From NCBI RefSeq assembly GCF_023509015.1, contig NZ_CP094975.1:2737501-2801500 (forward strand): 64,000 nt of DNA, given 5' to 3'. The stretch comes from Pseudomonas abieticivorans. GTDB lineage: Bacteria; Pseudomonadota; Gammaproteobacteria; Pseudomonadales; Pseudomonadaceae. This document shows, piece after piece, positions 10,371 to 21,928 of this stretch. Under the pieces are notes generated by a model that did no database searches, had not been told where the DNA came from, and saw nothing but the letters and a program-made list of their open reading frames with translations. A program made the position numbers and the translations under genes. Each line of letters opens with the position of its first letter. Positions within the stretch are counted from its first letter, which is position 1.

Positions 10371-11093
10371 ATGAACGAGGTATCTGCCTGGCGGCCACGG
10401 CTGTTGAACGGCCATTGGTTCAGCCAGTTGCCCCTGTCCCTTCAGGATAGCCTGCTGCAGGCCGCGCGGTTGCAGCGCCTGGCGGCTGGGGAGTGCCTGT
10501 TCCAGCGCGGCGAGCCGCCCAGTGGTCTTTATGCGGTGGTGGAGGGCGCGATGCGCATTGGCGCCGTCAGCGAGCAAGGCAAGGAAGCGCTGCTAGCGCT
10601 GGTAGAGGCGCCTCATTGGTTTGGTGAGATCGCCCTGTTCGATGGCCAGCCGCGCACCCACGACGCTTACGCCGAAGTGGCCTGCACCCTGGTGTGGGTG
10701 CCGCAACCGGCGTTGACTGCGCTGTTGGCCGAGCACCCACCTTACTGGCGTGACTTCGCCCTGTTGATGACCCAGAAGCTGCGCCTGATGTTTGTGGTGC
10801 TCGAACAGCAAAGCTTGATGGCGGCGGCGCCACGGGTGGCCAGCCGGCTGCTGATGATCGCCCAAGGCTACGGCGAAATCGACGGCTCGCGGCGGGTGTT
10901 GCAATTGGGTCAGGAGCAGTTGGCGCTGATGCTTTCGCTGTCGCGCCAAACCACCAACCAGATCCTCAAGGATTTGCAGCAGCAAGGCGTACTGCGCCTG
11001 GGCTACGGCGAAATCGAGATCCTGGATATGGCCCAGCTAGCCGCTTGTGTCGCAGCGGAATCATCCGCGAAAATCGCGCCACGGTCTCCTTGA
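10371..11093 (+). CDS. Crp/Fnr-family transcriptional regulator
   Basis: A 240-aa protein with an N-terminal cyclic-nucleotide-binding-type beta barrel (about residues 20-135; LYAVVEGAMRIG, FGEIALFDGQPRTHDAYA) and a C-terminal winged helix with LGQEQLALMLSLSRQTTNQILKDL pattern. It lacks the N-terminal cysteine cluster of FNR, so oxygen sensing by an Fe-S centre is unlikely; the ligand is unknown. I chose the ATG at 10371, which has gagg upstream, over the weak upstream start at 10302. The last ~13 residues are encoded by REP-like sequence, so the original C-terminus may have been shorter. Confidence 0.82.
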   Translation: MNEVSAWRPRLLNGHWFSQLPLSLQDSLLQAARLQRLAAGECLFQRGEPPSGLYAVVEGAMRIGAVSEQGKEALLALVEAPHWFGEIALFDGQPRTHDAYAEVACTLVWVPQPALTALLAEHPPYWRDFALLMTQKLRLMFVVLEQQSLMAAAPRVASRLLMIAQGYGEIDGSRRVLQLGQEQLALMLSLSRQTTNQILKDLQQQGVLRLGYGEIEILDMAQLAACVAAESSAKIAPRSP

Positions 11094-11129
11094 TGCACCC
11101 TGGTGTTCTTTTCGCGGATGAATCGGGAC
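11056..11129. repeat. REP elements overlapping the end of the Crp/Fnr gene
   Basis: The arms gcggaatcatccgcgaaaa and cttttcgcggatgaatcgg lie head to head. The first sits inside the coding end of the Crp/Fnr gene. Confidence 0.75.
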
Positions 11130-11163
11130 GCCGGGCCGCCACGCCTACCGAGGAGGGGCTAGC

Positions 11164-11571
11164 CTACGAACCGCGATAGGTGCTGAACCCATACGGGCTG
11201 AGCAGCAGCGGGATGTGGTAGTGCTGGTCGGTGGCCTTCACTTCGAAGATCACCGGGATTTGCGGGAAGAACGTCTCGTGCTGGGTGCGCTTGAAGTATT
11301 CGCCGGTCTTGAACACCACGCGGTATTCGCCGGCCTTGAACGGCTTGTCTGCCGGGAACAGCTCGGCGATGCGCCCTTGTTCGTTGGTGGTGCCGTGGGC
11401 GAGCATCTGCCAGTCCTGGCCGACGTGCTGCTCCAGGGTCACTTCCACGCCGGGCGAAGGCACGCCGGTCTCCAGGTTCAACACGTGCACGCTCAACGGG
11501 TTGGCCGCCAGGGCCAGGCCAGAGAGGCCGCTCAGGCTCAATACGGCCAGGGTTTTGCTGATCAGGTTCAT
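11164..11571 (-). CDS. hiuH: Periplasmic 5-hydroxyisourate hydrolase-like protein (transthyretin family)
   Basis: A 135-aa precursor with a signal peptide (cut after GLALA, near residue 22) and a complete transthyretin-like domain ending in the family signature YRGS. It has the conserved N-terminal LSVHVLNLETGVPSPG (catalytic His) and the central GRIAEL loop. The reaction is hydrolysis of 5-hydroxyisourate to OHCU, but periplasmic members linked to HprRS may serve another role. Start at 11571 has aaggag before it. It follows the haem-binding-like gene after 11 nt, in one operon divergent from the two-component system. Confidence 0.88.
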   Translation of the reverse strand: MNLISKTLAVLSLSGLSGLALAANPLSVHVLNLETGVPSPGVEVTLEQHVGQDWQMLAHGTTNEQGRIAELFPADKPFKAGEYRVVFKTGEYFKRTQHETFFPQIPVIFEVKATDQHYHIPLLLSPYGFSTYRGS

Positions 11572-11582
11572 TGCAGGCTCCT

Positions 11583-12056
11583 TCAAGGGTGGGTGTTCAG
11601 GTTCAGTTGTTGGGCGGCTTTGATGGCGCAGGCTTCGTCCTGTTCAGCGCCGCCGGCACCGGCAATGCCCAGGGCACCGACCAGTTCGCGGCCCTCGAAC
11701 AACGGCACGCCGCCACCGAGCAGCAGCAAGGTGTCGAGGGTGTTGAGGTTGGCCGCCTCCGGGTTATTACGGGCGCGTTCGGCGAAGGCGCGGGTCGGGC
11801 TTTTGGTCGACAGCGCGGTGTAGGCTTTGCGGCGGCTGGCGTCGGTGTTGTGCGGGCCCACGTTGTCTGCGCGCAGTTGCACGATCAGGTTGCCGCCACG
11901 GTCCAGCACGGTGACCGCCGAGGTGCACCGGGCGCGGCTGGCGTCGGCCAGTTTTAGCGCGGTGGCCAGGTCCAGGTCGGGGTGCTGGGGCAGGGCGGCC
12001 ATGGCGGGCAGGGCGATGGCACTGGCAAGGCTGATAAACAGGGTGCGAACAAGCAT
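11583..12056 (-). CDS. Exported GlcG/HbpS-family haem-binding-like protein
   Basis: A 157-aa precursor with a signal peptide (cut after PAMA, near residue 20) and one GlcG/HbpS (DUF336) domain: ALKLADASRARC, VTVLDRGGNLIVQLR, the SRRKAYTA helix and the glycine-rich GGGVPLF...GALGIAGAGG segment. Relatives bind haem or act as redox-sensing accessory proteins of two-component systems (HbpS with SenS/SenR in Streptomyces). The pairing with an HprRS-like system here suggests periplasmic redox sensing or haem protection (inference). Confidence 0.82.
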   Translation of the reverse strand: MLVRTLFISLASAIALPAMAALPQHPDLDLATALKLADASRARCTSAVTVLDRGGNLIVQLRADNVGPHNTDASRRKAYTALSTKSPTRAFAERARNNPEAANLNTLDTLLLLGGGVPLFEGRELVGALGIAGAGGAEQDEACAIKAAQQLNLNTHP

Positions 12057-12121
12057 GGTCGGGCTCCTTGGGCTGGGGTTGCCACCTTAAGCAGCCACGC
12101 CCGACAGGACTCCGTCGGTTC

Positions 12122-12139
12122 GATTACAACTTTGTAATG
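12122..12139. promoter_or_regulatory. Palindromic HprR/CusR-type box
   Basis: The 16-bp dyad attacaa-ct-ttgtaat lies in the 136-bp gap between the divergent haem-binding/hiuH operon and the response regulator gene. It closely resembles the box recognised by E. coli HprR and CusR (of type CATTACAAxxTTGTAATG), which controls hiuH in that organism. It probably serves both divergent promoters. Confidence 0.7.
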
Positions 12140-12192
12140 GGAATAACGGCCATACAGGCCTAGCCTATGCAATGGATCAAATGAGGTGTGCC

Positions 12193-12867
12193 ATGCGTTT
12201 GCTGGTTGTGGAAGACGAAGCCAAGACTGCTCAATTTCTGGCCAAGGGGCTGGGTGAGTCAGGCTTTGTCGTGGATGTGGCGGCCAACGGCCTGGATGGG
12301 CGCTATCTGATCGAGCAGCAAGACTATGACCTGATCATCCTCGATGTGATGCTGCCGGGGCTCAATGGCTGGCAACTGCTCAAGCTGATCCGCCAGCGCG
12401 GCGAAACGCCGGTGCTGTTCCTCACCGCCCGGGATTCCATCGAAGACCGCGTGCGCGGTCTTGAGCTGGGTGCCGATGATTACCTGGTCAAACCCTTTGC
12501 CTTCGCCGAGTTGCTGGCCCGGGTGAAAACCCTGCTGCGCCGCGGCCCGGTTCGGGAGATCGAGGTGTACAACATTGCCGACCTGGAGGTGGACGTGCCG
12601 CGCCGCCGGGTCAGCCGCAACGGCCAGCGCATCAGCCTCACCAACAAGGAATTCGCCCTGCTACATCTGTTGGCCAGCCGCCGTGGCGAGGTACTTGCGC
12701 GTACCCTGATCGCCTCCCAGGTGTGGAACCTGAACTTCGACAGCGACACCAACATGGTCGAGGTGGCCGTGCGCCGCTTGCGCGCCAAGGTCGACGACCC
12801 ATATATGCCCAAGTTGATCCACACCGTGCGCGGCGTCGGGTACCAGTTGCAAGCGCCAGATGAGTGA
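12193..12867 (+). CDS. hprR: OmpR-family response regulator (HprR/IrlR-like)
   Basis: A 224-aa regulator with a receiver domain (acidic pair EDE at residues 8-10, phospho-acceptor Asp in [10 protein letters not shown] near residue 51, Lys in YLVKPF near 101) and an OmpR-type winged helix (about 125-222, ending [10 protein letters not shown]). It groups by motif with the heavy-metal/oxidative-stress branch (CusR, IrlR, HprR). The divergent hydroxyisourate hydrolase-like gene and the palindromic box favour HprR. The start is the ATG at 12193 with gagg upstream. Its stop overlaps the kinase start by 8 nt. Confidence 0.85.
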   Translation: MRLLVVEDEAKTAQFLAKGLGESGFVVDVAANGLDGRYLIEQQDYDLIILDVMLPGLNGWQLLKLIRQRGETPVLFLTARDSIEDRVRGLELGADDYLVKPFAFAELLARVKTLLRRGPVREIEVYNIADLEVDVPRRRVSRNGQRISLTNKEFALLHLLASRRGEVLARTLIASQVWNLNFDSDTNMVEVAVRRLRAKVDDPYMPKLIHTVRGVGYQLQAPDE

Positions 12868-14224
12868 AGCGGCAAGGGGGCGCTCCATGGCCTGGCGGTT
12901 GGCCCTGGCGTTCGCACTGGTGTGTGCCGTGGTGTTGAGCGCGGCGGGGGTGTTTCTGTATCGCTCGCTGGCAGCAGAAATTGCCTTTCGTGACGATGTG
13001 GCGCTGCTCGGTCGCCTGGAACAGGTGAGTGCCTTGTTGCATGACAGCGACAGCCTGGAAGCCCTGCAAGAACGCCCACGGCTGTACCAGAACATGCTCG
13101 GCAGCCAGGAAAGCCTGTTGCTGGTGGACCGTGCCGACGGCAGTTCGGTGATCCGCATCAACCCCCACGGCCTGACCTTGCCGGCACTGGCACCCATCCC
13201 TGCCGAGCGTGGGCCACGGCGTGAAGACATCCACGGCGACCCGCTGCTGTCTTGGCTGGCAGGCCTGGCCCAGGGCCCCAATGGCGAGCCGTTGCAGGTG
13301 GTGGTGGGCAAGCAGACCACCGAGCGTGATGCGATGCTGGCCAGCTATCGGCTGCGGGTGTATGTCGCCGTGGTAATGGGGGCTTTCCTGGCGTTCGCCA
13401 TTGGCCTGTTACTGCTGCGCAGGGCCTTGCGACCTTTGCGCAACCTGGCCGACAGCGTCGCCGGTATCGATCAGCGCAGCCTGGACCAGCGTCTGGTGCT
13501 GCACGACATCCCCGCGGAAATGCACGCACCGGTGCAGGCCTTGAACGGCATGCTGGCGCGCCTGGAAGATGGCTTCGGGCGGCTTTCGCTGTTTTCCGCA
13601 GACCTGGCCCACGAGATCCGCACGCCATTGAACAACTTGCTGGGCAGCACCGGCCTGGCCCTGAGCCAACCCCGTAGCGCGGCGGAATACCAGGACCTGT
13701 TGGCCTCCAATGTCGAGGAATACGAGCGTCTCAACCGCATGGTCGAGAACCTGCTGTTCCTGGCGCGGGCTGATTATGGCGAGCGCCTGGTCAATCGCCA
13801 GGCCATCGACCTGCACGAACTGGGCGACGAATTGTGCGACTACTTCGAGGCGCTGGCGGCAGATCGCGAACTGACCTTGAGCAATCAGCTCGGTGGCACC
13901 CTGCACGCCGACCTGCAACTGCTGCAACGGGCGCTGGGCAACCTGCTGGCCAACGCCGTGCGCCACGCCACGCCGGGCACCACCATCACTTTGAGCGGGC
14001 AATTGAGTGTGCATAACCACGGGCCTGCGATCGAGCCGCAACACCTTGGGCGGCTATTCGATCGGTTTTACCGCGTGGATCCGTCGCGTGCCGAACCTGG
14101 GGACTCGGGCGGGTTGGGGTTGGCGATCGTGAAGTCGATCATGCTGTTGCATGGGGGAAGTGTCGAGGTGGTCAGCGATGGGCGGGGTACCACGTTTAAT
14201 TTGTGCTGGCCGCTTCGCGGATAA
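12860..14224 (+). CDS. hprS: Heavy-metal/oxidative-stress-type sensor histidine kinase (HprS-like)
   Basis: A 454-aa inner-membrane kinase: membrane helix at about residues 10-32, a periplasmic sensor of ~130 residues, a second helix at about 160-182, a HAMP linker, HisKA with [14 protein letters not shown] (phospho-His near residue 252), and an HATPase domain with N box NAVRH and G box [13 protein letters not shown]. The architecture matches the CusS/HprS family. The sensor has no obvious metal-binding cluster, in line with redox sensing as in HprS rather than copper sensing (inference). The final residues read into a REP element. Confidence 0.85.
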   Translation: MSEAARGRSMAWRLALAFALVCAVVLSAAGVFLYRSLAAEIAFRDDVALLGRLEQVSALLHDSDSLEALQERPRLYQNMLGSQESLLLVDRADGSSVIRINPHGLTLPALAPIPAERGPRREDIHGDPLLSWLAGLAQGPNGEPLQVVVGKQTTERDAMLASYRLRVYVAVVMGAFLAFAIGLLLLRRALRPLRNLADSVAGIDQRSLDQRLVLHDIPAEMHAPVQALNGMLARLEDGFGRLSLFSADLAHEIRTPLNNLLGSTGLALSQPRSAAEYQDLLASNVEEYERLNRMVENLLFLARADYGERLVNRQAIDLHELGDELCDYFEALAADRELTLSNQLGGTLHADLQLLQRALGNLLANAVRHATPGTTITLSGQLSVHNHGPAIEPQHLGRLFDRFYRVDPSRAEPGDSGGLGLAIVKSIMLLHGGSVEVVSDGRGTTFNLCWPLRG

Positions 14225-14335
14225 ATCCGCACCCCAGGCTACGGCCTCCCCTGTAGGAGCGGATTTACCCGCGAAAACACCACGGTGTGTCAGGCAAGTT
14301 GCGTCGGCGGCTTCGCGGATAAATCCGCGCCTACT
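14211..14335. repeat. Cluster of three REP arms
   Basis: Three arms (cttcgcggataaatccgc, gtaggagcggatttacccgcgaa, and cttcgcggataaatccgcgcctac) fill the gap between the convergent kinase and AraC genes. The first overlaps the kinase stop codon, and the third abuts the stop of the AraC gene. Confidence 0.85.
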
Positions 14336-15314
14336 ACGCGAGGTTGTTGCGGTATTGCCCCGGCGAAATCCCGGTCCAGCGCTTGAACGCGCGGATGAAC
14401 GTGCCGGCATCGGCAAAACCCAAGCGGTGCCCGATCTCGCTCAGTGGCAGGTCCGGGTCGTTGAGGTACTGCAGCGCCAGGTTCTGCTGGCACTGATCCA
14501 GCAAGGCATCGAACCTGCAGCCCTCGTCGGCCAGGTGCCGTTGCAGGTTGCGCAGGCTCAAACGCATTACTTCGGCCACCTCATCGGCTGACGGCACGCC
14601 CCGTGGCAAGCACCGCTCGATTGCATCGCCCACGCGGCGTTCCCAGGTCAGCGGCTGGAGCATTTCCGGCGACGCATCCTGCGGGCTGGCGTCGTCCAGG
14701 TGGCAGTCGAAATCGGCGCAGGCAAACTCCAGGCTGTCTTGCTCGGCATCGAAGTGGATGGGTGAGCGGAACACTGTGAGCCACGGCTTGGGGTCTTGCG
14801 GGCGGGCGCGGGTCAGGCGCACGGCCAGCGGCGCGTAGTCTGGGCCCAGGCGGTTGCGGCAGGTGCGCACGTAGATCGCGGCAAAGGCATCGATGGCTTC
14901 GGCTGCGGGTGCCGGGTAATCGTCGGTGGCTTGCAGGCGCAGTACGTAGCGGCCATTTTCGCGGCTTAAGGTGGGGGTCAGGGCATCGCTGGCCTGGTGG
15001 TAACGCACAATGCGCTCGAATACCTCGCGCAGGTTTTCGCTGGCGATCAGGGCGTAGCCCAGGGAATGGAAGGTGCTGGGGCTGACGAAGCGGGCCACGC
15101 GCAAGCCAATCGCCGGATCACCGCTGGCCTGCACGGCCAGTTGCCACAACGCGTTGGTGGCACTCAGGGGGAACTGTGCGTTGGATTCCTCCACCCGTAG
15201 CGGATCAAGCCCGGCCTGAAGGCACAGGGCGGCGCTGTCCAGCCCGATGGCATCCAGCTGCTTACGCAGGGCACGGGTCCAGCTGGCGAGGGAAGTCGGT
15301 TCGTTCATGGCCAT
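14334..15314 (-). CDS. AraC-family transcriptional regulator
   Basis: A 326-aa protein with an N-terminal arabinose-binding-type domain of the OruR/AdpA-like class (about residues 20-200; FHSLGYALIASENLREV is typical) and a C-terminal AraC helix-turn-helix (about 235-326; LGFADAGTFIRAFKRWTGISPGQYR pattern). The ATG at 15314 has ggag upstream. It is not next to an obvious catabolic target, and its closest neighbour (arylsulfatase) is transcribed in the same direction from further upstream, so the target is unknown. Confidence 0.85.
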   Translation of the reverse strand: MAMNEPTSLASWTRALRKQLDAIGLDSAALCLQAGLDPLRVEESNAQFPLSATNALWQLAVQASGDPAIGLRVARFVSPSTFHSLGYALIASENLREVFERIVRYHQASDALTPTLSRENGRYVLRLQATDDYPAPAAEAIDAFAAIYVRTCRNRLGPDYAPLAVRLTRARPQDPKPWLTVFRSPIHFDAEQDSLEFACADFDCHLDDASPQDASPEMLQPLTWERRVGDAIERCLPRGVPSADEVAEVMRLSLRNLQRHLADEGCRFDALLDQCQQNLALQYLNDPDLPLSEIGHRLGFADAGTFIRAFKRWTGISPGQYRNNLA

Positions 15315-15426
15315 TCACTGCGTCACGCTCCATGGACGCAGAATGAAAGCATGCGGGGTGTTTTTGCAAGCGCGGCCAGACTGAATGCACAGGTTCACCA
15401 CCGCCCGGTGGTGAACCTGCCAAGGC

Positions 15427-17874
<2,448 letters not shown>

Positions 17875-17878
<4 letters not shown>

Positions 17879-19473
17879 GCGTGTCTCCAGCGCGTAGCGC
17901 GCGCTTCGATGCGTTGTCCGAGGGTGTTTAGCGCTGCGCCGGTCAGGCCGACCAGGAGCATGCCGCTCATGATGGTGTCCATGCGCAGCAGTTGTTGGGC
18001 GCCGATCATCAGGCTGCCGATGCCGCCGTTGGACGGCATGAAGTATTCGGCGCCGATGGTGCCCAGCCAGGCGTAGATCAGGCTCAGGCGCAGGCCGCCG
18101 AAGATGCCCGGTGCAGCGCCCGGCAGCACCAGCCGGCCCAGGCGTTGCCAGAGGCTAAGGCGCAGCACTTGCGCCGCCTCGGCCAGTTGCGGCGACAGGC
18201 TGGCGACGCTGCGTTGGGTGGCGATGTACAGAGGGAAGAAAGCCGCGAGGGCGACGAACACCCACTTGGCGCCTTCGCCCAAGCCAAACCAGGCAGTGAG
18301 CAGCGGTACCCAGGCAAAGATTGCGATTTGCCGCATGCCCGCCAGGCTTGGGCCCAACAGGCGTTCGGCGGGCTTGTTCAAACCCAGCAACAGGCCCAGG
18401 CCGAAACCGGCCAGGCCGCCTAGCAACAGGCCGCCCAAGGTGCGGCCCAGGCTCAGCAGCATGGCCTGGGGCAGGCTGCCGTCGGCAATCCCGGCCCAGG
18501 TGCTGTGCAGCACTTGCAGCGGTGACACCAGAATGTTCGCGTCTACCCATTGCAGTTGATGGCTGACTTGCCACAACGCCAGCAGGGCCAGTGGCAGCCA
18601 CCAGGACGTCAGGCGCTGCCAGCCTTGCAGGCGTGGGCCGCGCGTCAATTGGGCGGTGGGCGGGTGGGGCCAGTGCACCAGCTTGCGATCGGCCCAGCCG
18701 ATGCTGCGGTCCATCACTACGCCGACCACGCCGATCACGGCGATGCAAACGAAGACAATGTCGAGCATGAACAGTTGGCGTGCCGACACCATCAGGTAGC
18801 CGATGCCTTCGCTGGAGGCCAGCAACTCCACCGCCAGCAACGATGACCAGCCCGCCGCCAGTGCCAGGCGCACGCCGGCCATGAACGAGGGTAGGGCGGC
18901 AGGCAAAATCAGCCGGCGGATCAACAGGTGGGTGGGCAGGCGCAATACCGAGGCGGCTTCGCGCAAGCGCGGCTGGGCGTCACGCACGCCGACCAGGGTG
19001 TGCAGGGTGACGGGCACCACGATGGCCTTGACCAGCACCACCAGCTTGAGCGTTTCGCCGATGCCGAAGAACACCATGAACAGCGGGATCCAGGCCAGGG
19101 TCGGGATCTGCGCCAAGGCGCCGAAGGTGGGCAGCACCAGCCGTTCGGCGCGGCGGCTAAAACCCAGCCAGGCGCCCAGTACCGCACCGCCGGCGATGCC
19201 CGCCAGCAACCCCCAGAACAACCGTTGCAGGCTGATCCACAGGTTGCTCCACAGGTCGCCACCCGCCAGGTCCAGCGCGCTCTGCCATACCAGCGAAGGT
19301 GCTGGCAGGATCTGTTCGCTCATCCATTGCTCGCGGGCGGCCAGCCACCACAGGGCAAAAATCAGAGCGGGCACATACCAGGCCTGCAGGCGGCGGCCCA
19401 CGCTGGGCCAGCGCCGTTGCGGTTGCAGTGGCGGCGCTGCCAGGGGCAGGCTGAGAAGCGAATCACGGGCCAA
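17875..19473 (-). CDS. atsB: Double-length sulfate ester ABC permease AtsB
   Basis: A ~532-aa permease made of two BPD_transp_1 units fused head to tail (about residues 65-250 and 335-520), each with its own EAA loop (LREAASVLRLP and LAEAAQVLRLS). Normal SsuC/TauC permeases are half this size and dimerise, so AtsB appears to be a one-chain channel; double-size AtsB is known in P. putida S-313. The gene has no good ATG. I chose the TTG at 19473 because gggagg lies 6 nt upstream; a TTG at 19497 is the alternative. Divergent from atsR. Confidence 0.9.
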
Positions 19474-19770
19474 GTCAGACCTCCCTTGCGCTAACAACCA
19501 ATGCGCATTTAGTTATTCTTTATCGATCTAATAAAATTAAAATCGATGCAATAAAAGGATAAGAGCGTCATTTAATGCTGAGCGGCGTACTGCATCCAAT
19601 GCATTCGTTGAATATTTTCCATGCTGTTCATGCATGGCCTCGCATTGGTTAGGGTTAGCCGCTTATATTCCCTATAGTTATTAAAATGTTCTTTATTAGT
19701 ATTTTATTTATAGGCTCAAGTTGTGCCTGACTGGCGCCCTTATCGCGTGATTCAGCCAGGAGCAGCCGTT
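19474..19770. promoter_or_regulatory. AT-rich divergent promoter region between atsB and atsR
   Basis: This ~300-bp gap is far richer in A+T than its flanks. It holds paired atcgat words (near 19521-19550), paired atgcat words (near 19600-19640) and a aatgcgcattta dyad (19500-19511). It must carry the promoters of atsBCA (minus) and atsR (plus). LysR-type control by SftR/CysB is expected from what is known of ats genes, but no site can be assigned with confidence. Confidence 0.5.
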
Positions 19771-20781
19771 ATGAAAGTCCCCTTCAACCGTGTCGCCAGT
19801 GTGTTTGCCGTACCCGTACTCGCGGGCCTGCTTGGCTGCTTTGCGGCGATGGCCCAAGCAGGCGAGGTCAAGGAGATCCGTATCGCCGTACCAGACTTGA
19901 GCGCTGGGGCCGAGCACAGCGGCGGTGGCGTGGTCGACGTGTTGCGCAGCCAACAGTTGCTGGAAAAAGCCTTCGCTGCCGACGGCATCAAGGTGCAGTG
20001 GAATTTCTTCAAGGGCGCCGGCCCCGTCATCAACGAAGCGTTCGCCAACGGCCAGGTGGATTTCGCCTACCTGGGTGACCTGGCCGCGATCATCGGCAAG
20101 TCCAATGGGCTGGACACTCGCCTGTTGAGTGCCACTGGCCGTGGCGTAAAGGAGTATCTGGGCGTGGTCCCGGGCTCGGGCATCAAGACCCTACAAGACC
20201 TCAAGGGCAAGCGCGTCGCGGTGTTCCGTGGCACCGCCAACCAGCTGTCGTTTGATGCCGCGCTGGCCAGTCAGGGCCTGAGCGAAAAGGATTTGAAGGT
20301 GATCAATCTGGACTTCAATTCAGCGGTGGCCGCCTTGGCTGCCAAACAGATCGATGCCACCTGGGGCCTCTCTGGCCTTACTTCCTTGCAACAGCGCGGC
20401 CTGGCTGAGCTGCCGCTCAATACCCTGGACCTCAACGGTGCCGGCAGCGTGCAGAGTGTATTGGTGGGGGCGGGTGGCTTTGTCGACGCCCACCCGGACG
20501 TGGTCGCGCACTTGCTCAAGGCCCAGGAGCAAGCCGTGCAGTGGCTAACCCAAGAGCGCAACAAGGAAGCCTATGTGCAACTGGTGGCGGGCCTGTCCAG
20601 CTACCCGCCGGCAATCCTGCATGAAGACTTGAAGGGGTTGGATGTAAGCGTGCTGTTCGCCTCGCAACTGGATGCGCCGTTCCTGGCCAAACTGCAGGGC
20701 TCGGTGGATCTGGCGGCGCAGCAGCGCTTGATTCGCAAGCCGTTCAAAGTGACGGATTGGGTGGCGGACAAAGCGCTCTGA
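19771..20781 (+). CDS. atsR: Periplasmic sulfate-ester-binding protein AtsR
   Basis: A 336-aa precursor of the SsuA/NMT1-type substrate-binding family, partner of AtsB/AtsC. The signal peptide ends in MAQA (about residue 30); a Cys in GLLGC lies inside the hydrophobic core, but the residues around it make a poor lipobox, so ordinary cleavage is more likely. The segments VDFAYLGDLAAIIG, LKGKRVAVFRGT and VDAHPDVVAHLLKA are typical of the family. The ATG at 19771 has ccaggag upstream. It is transcribed away from atsBCA. Confidence 0.92.
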   Translation: MKVPFNRVASVFAVPVLAGLLGCFAAMAQAGEVKEIRIAVPDLSAGAEHSGGGVVDVLRSQQLLEKAFAADGIKVQWNFFKGAGPVINEAFANGQVDFAYLGDLAAIIGKSNGLDTRLLSATGRGVKEYLGVVPGSGIKTLQDLKGKRVAVFRGTANQLSFDAALASQGLSEKDLKVINLDFNSAVAALAAKQIDATWGLSGLTSLQQRGLAELPLNTLDLNGAGSVQSVLVGAGGFVDAHPDVVAHLLKAQEQAVQWLTQERNKEAYVQLVAGLSSYPPAILHEDLKGLDVSVLFASQLDAPFLAKLQGSVDLAAQQRLIRKPFKVTDWVADKAL

Positions 20782-20793
20782 TCGGCGGCGTTT

Positions 20794-20845
20794 GGTTCGC
20801 GGATAAATCCGCTCCTACGGGAGCGGATTTATCCGCGAAAAGGCC
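20794..20845. repeat. REP pair between convergent atsR and sftR
   Basis: Nearly perfect facing arms (ttcgcggataaatccgctcc / ggagcggatttatccgcgaa) form a long hairpin between convergent genes. Confidence 0.9.
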
Positions 20846-20855
20846 ACCCCAACTC

Positions 20856-21776
20856 TCAAGCCGCGTCCTCCACCACATCCAACCTCAATATCGTCTCGAT
20901 CATCTCCCGCGCCGCCGGCGACAAGCGGAACCCCGTGCGGCTGACGATCCCGCAACGCGCGCTCAGGCTTTCCAGGTTCTGCGGCAAGTTGCGCCAGTGC
21001 AAGCGCACCAGTGAGCCGGGTTCGATGTCATTGATGAACGCCTCTTCGCTGCCAATCCCGATGGCATTGGTTTGCCGCACGATCTTCACCAGGGCACCAA
21101 AGTGATCGCTTTCGATGTTCACGCTGAAGTCCGCCTTGCCGCTCAGGTTGGCCAACAGCTTGCGGATACCCGGCGGTATGAGCGTGGCGGCCAGCGGGTA
21201 GTCGAACATATCGTTGGTCGACAAGCTTTCCTTGGCCAGCAGCGGATGGTCGGGGCGGCAAAAGAACACACCGCGCTTGGGCGTAAGGGCCTGGGTCTGA
21301 AAGTTGGGGTCGGCCTCGAAATGGCGGATGTCGGCGATGAAGAATTCGATCTCTTCGCGGTTCAGGCTACGGCTCAATTTTTCCCAGTTATTGACCTCGA
21401 AATAGGTCCGCACCTTGGGGTGGGCGTTAATAAACCGCGACACCGCATCCGGCACCAGTTTGATTGCTGGTGCCGGCCCGCAACCGAAGCGCAGTTCGCC
21501 AGCATCGAGCTTGGTCATCTGCGTCACTTCACTGCTGAGCAAGGCCGCGCCCTTGACCAGGCTCAAGGCGTGCTGCAGCACTACGTGGCCCTCGGGCGTG
21601 GGGCGCAAATCTTTGCTGCCGCGGTCCACCAGCACGCAGCCGAACTCTTGTTCCAAGCCTTGGATGCTGCGGCTGAAGGCCGGTTGGGTGATGCCCATGG
21701 CATCGGCCGCACGGACAAAACTGCGGTGTTCGTTCAAGGCGATGAAGTAGCGCAGCTGTCGCAGATCCATATGCAT
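20856..21776 (-). CDS. sftR: LysR-type regulator of sulfate ester use (SftR-like)
   Basis: A 306-aa LysR regulator starting MHMDLRQLRYF, with the helix-turn-helix at residues ~4-62 (RAADAMGITQPAFSRSI) and an effector domain to residue ~300. It is divergent from atsK. In P. putida S-313, SftR is the LysR protein that activates sulfate ester genes in the presence of esters and absence of sulfate. A second regulator of the same subtype lies at 24640, so which of the two is the true SftR cannot be settled by reading. I preferred the MHM start at 21776 over 21815 by analogy with the paralogue. Confidence 0.82.
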   Translation of the reverse strand: MHMDLRQLRYFIALNEHRSFVRAADAMGITQPAFSRSIQGLEQEFGCVLVDRGSKDLRPTPEGHVVLQHALSLVKGAALLSSEVTQMTKLDAGELRFGCGPAPAIKLVPDAVSRFINAHPKVRTYFEVNNWEKLSRSLNREEIEFFIADIRHFEADPNFQTQALTPKRGVFFCRPDHPLLAKESLSTNDMFDYPLAATLIPPGIRKLLANLSGKADFSVNIESDHFGALVKIVRQTNAIGIGSEEAFINDIEPGSLVRLHWRNLPQNLESLSARCGIVSRTGFRLSPAAREMIETILRLDVVEDAA

Positions 21777-21928
21777 TCCCGGCATTCGAAAAATAGGTCG
21801 AAGGTATTGGCCCACAGGCTGGGTAGAGGTTTTAAATGCAAGCTCTTATTCCGTCAACGAAGCATTTGCCTTTTAAATAGAACCGTTTGGAATATAAATA
21901 GAGCCAAGCCAAAATCGAGGGTCAACCG
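21777..21928. promoter_or_regulatory. Divergent promoter region between sftR and atsK
   Basis: A 152-bp AT-rich gap containing taaatgcaag (21833-21842) and agcatttgcc (21861-21870), inverted relative to each other. These share the GCATTTGC/GCAAATGC core with the perfect palindrome at 25612-25625 upstream of sftP. They are candidate LysR sites. Confidence 0.45.
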
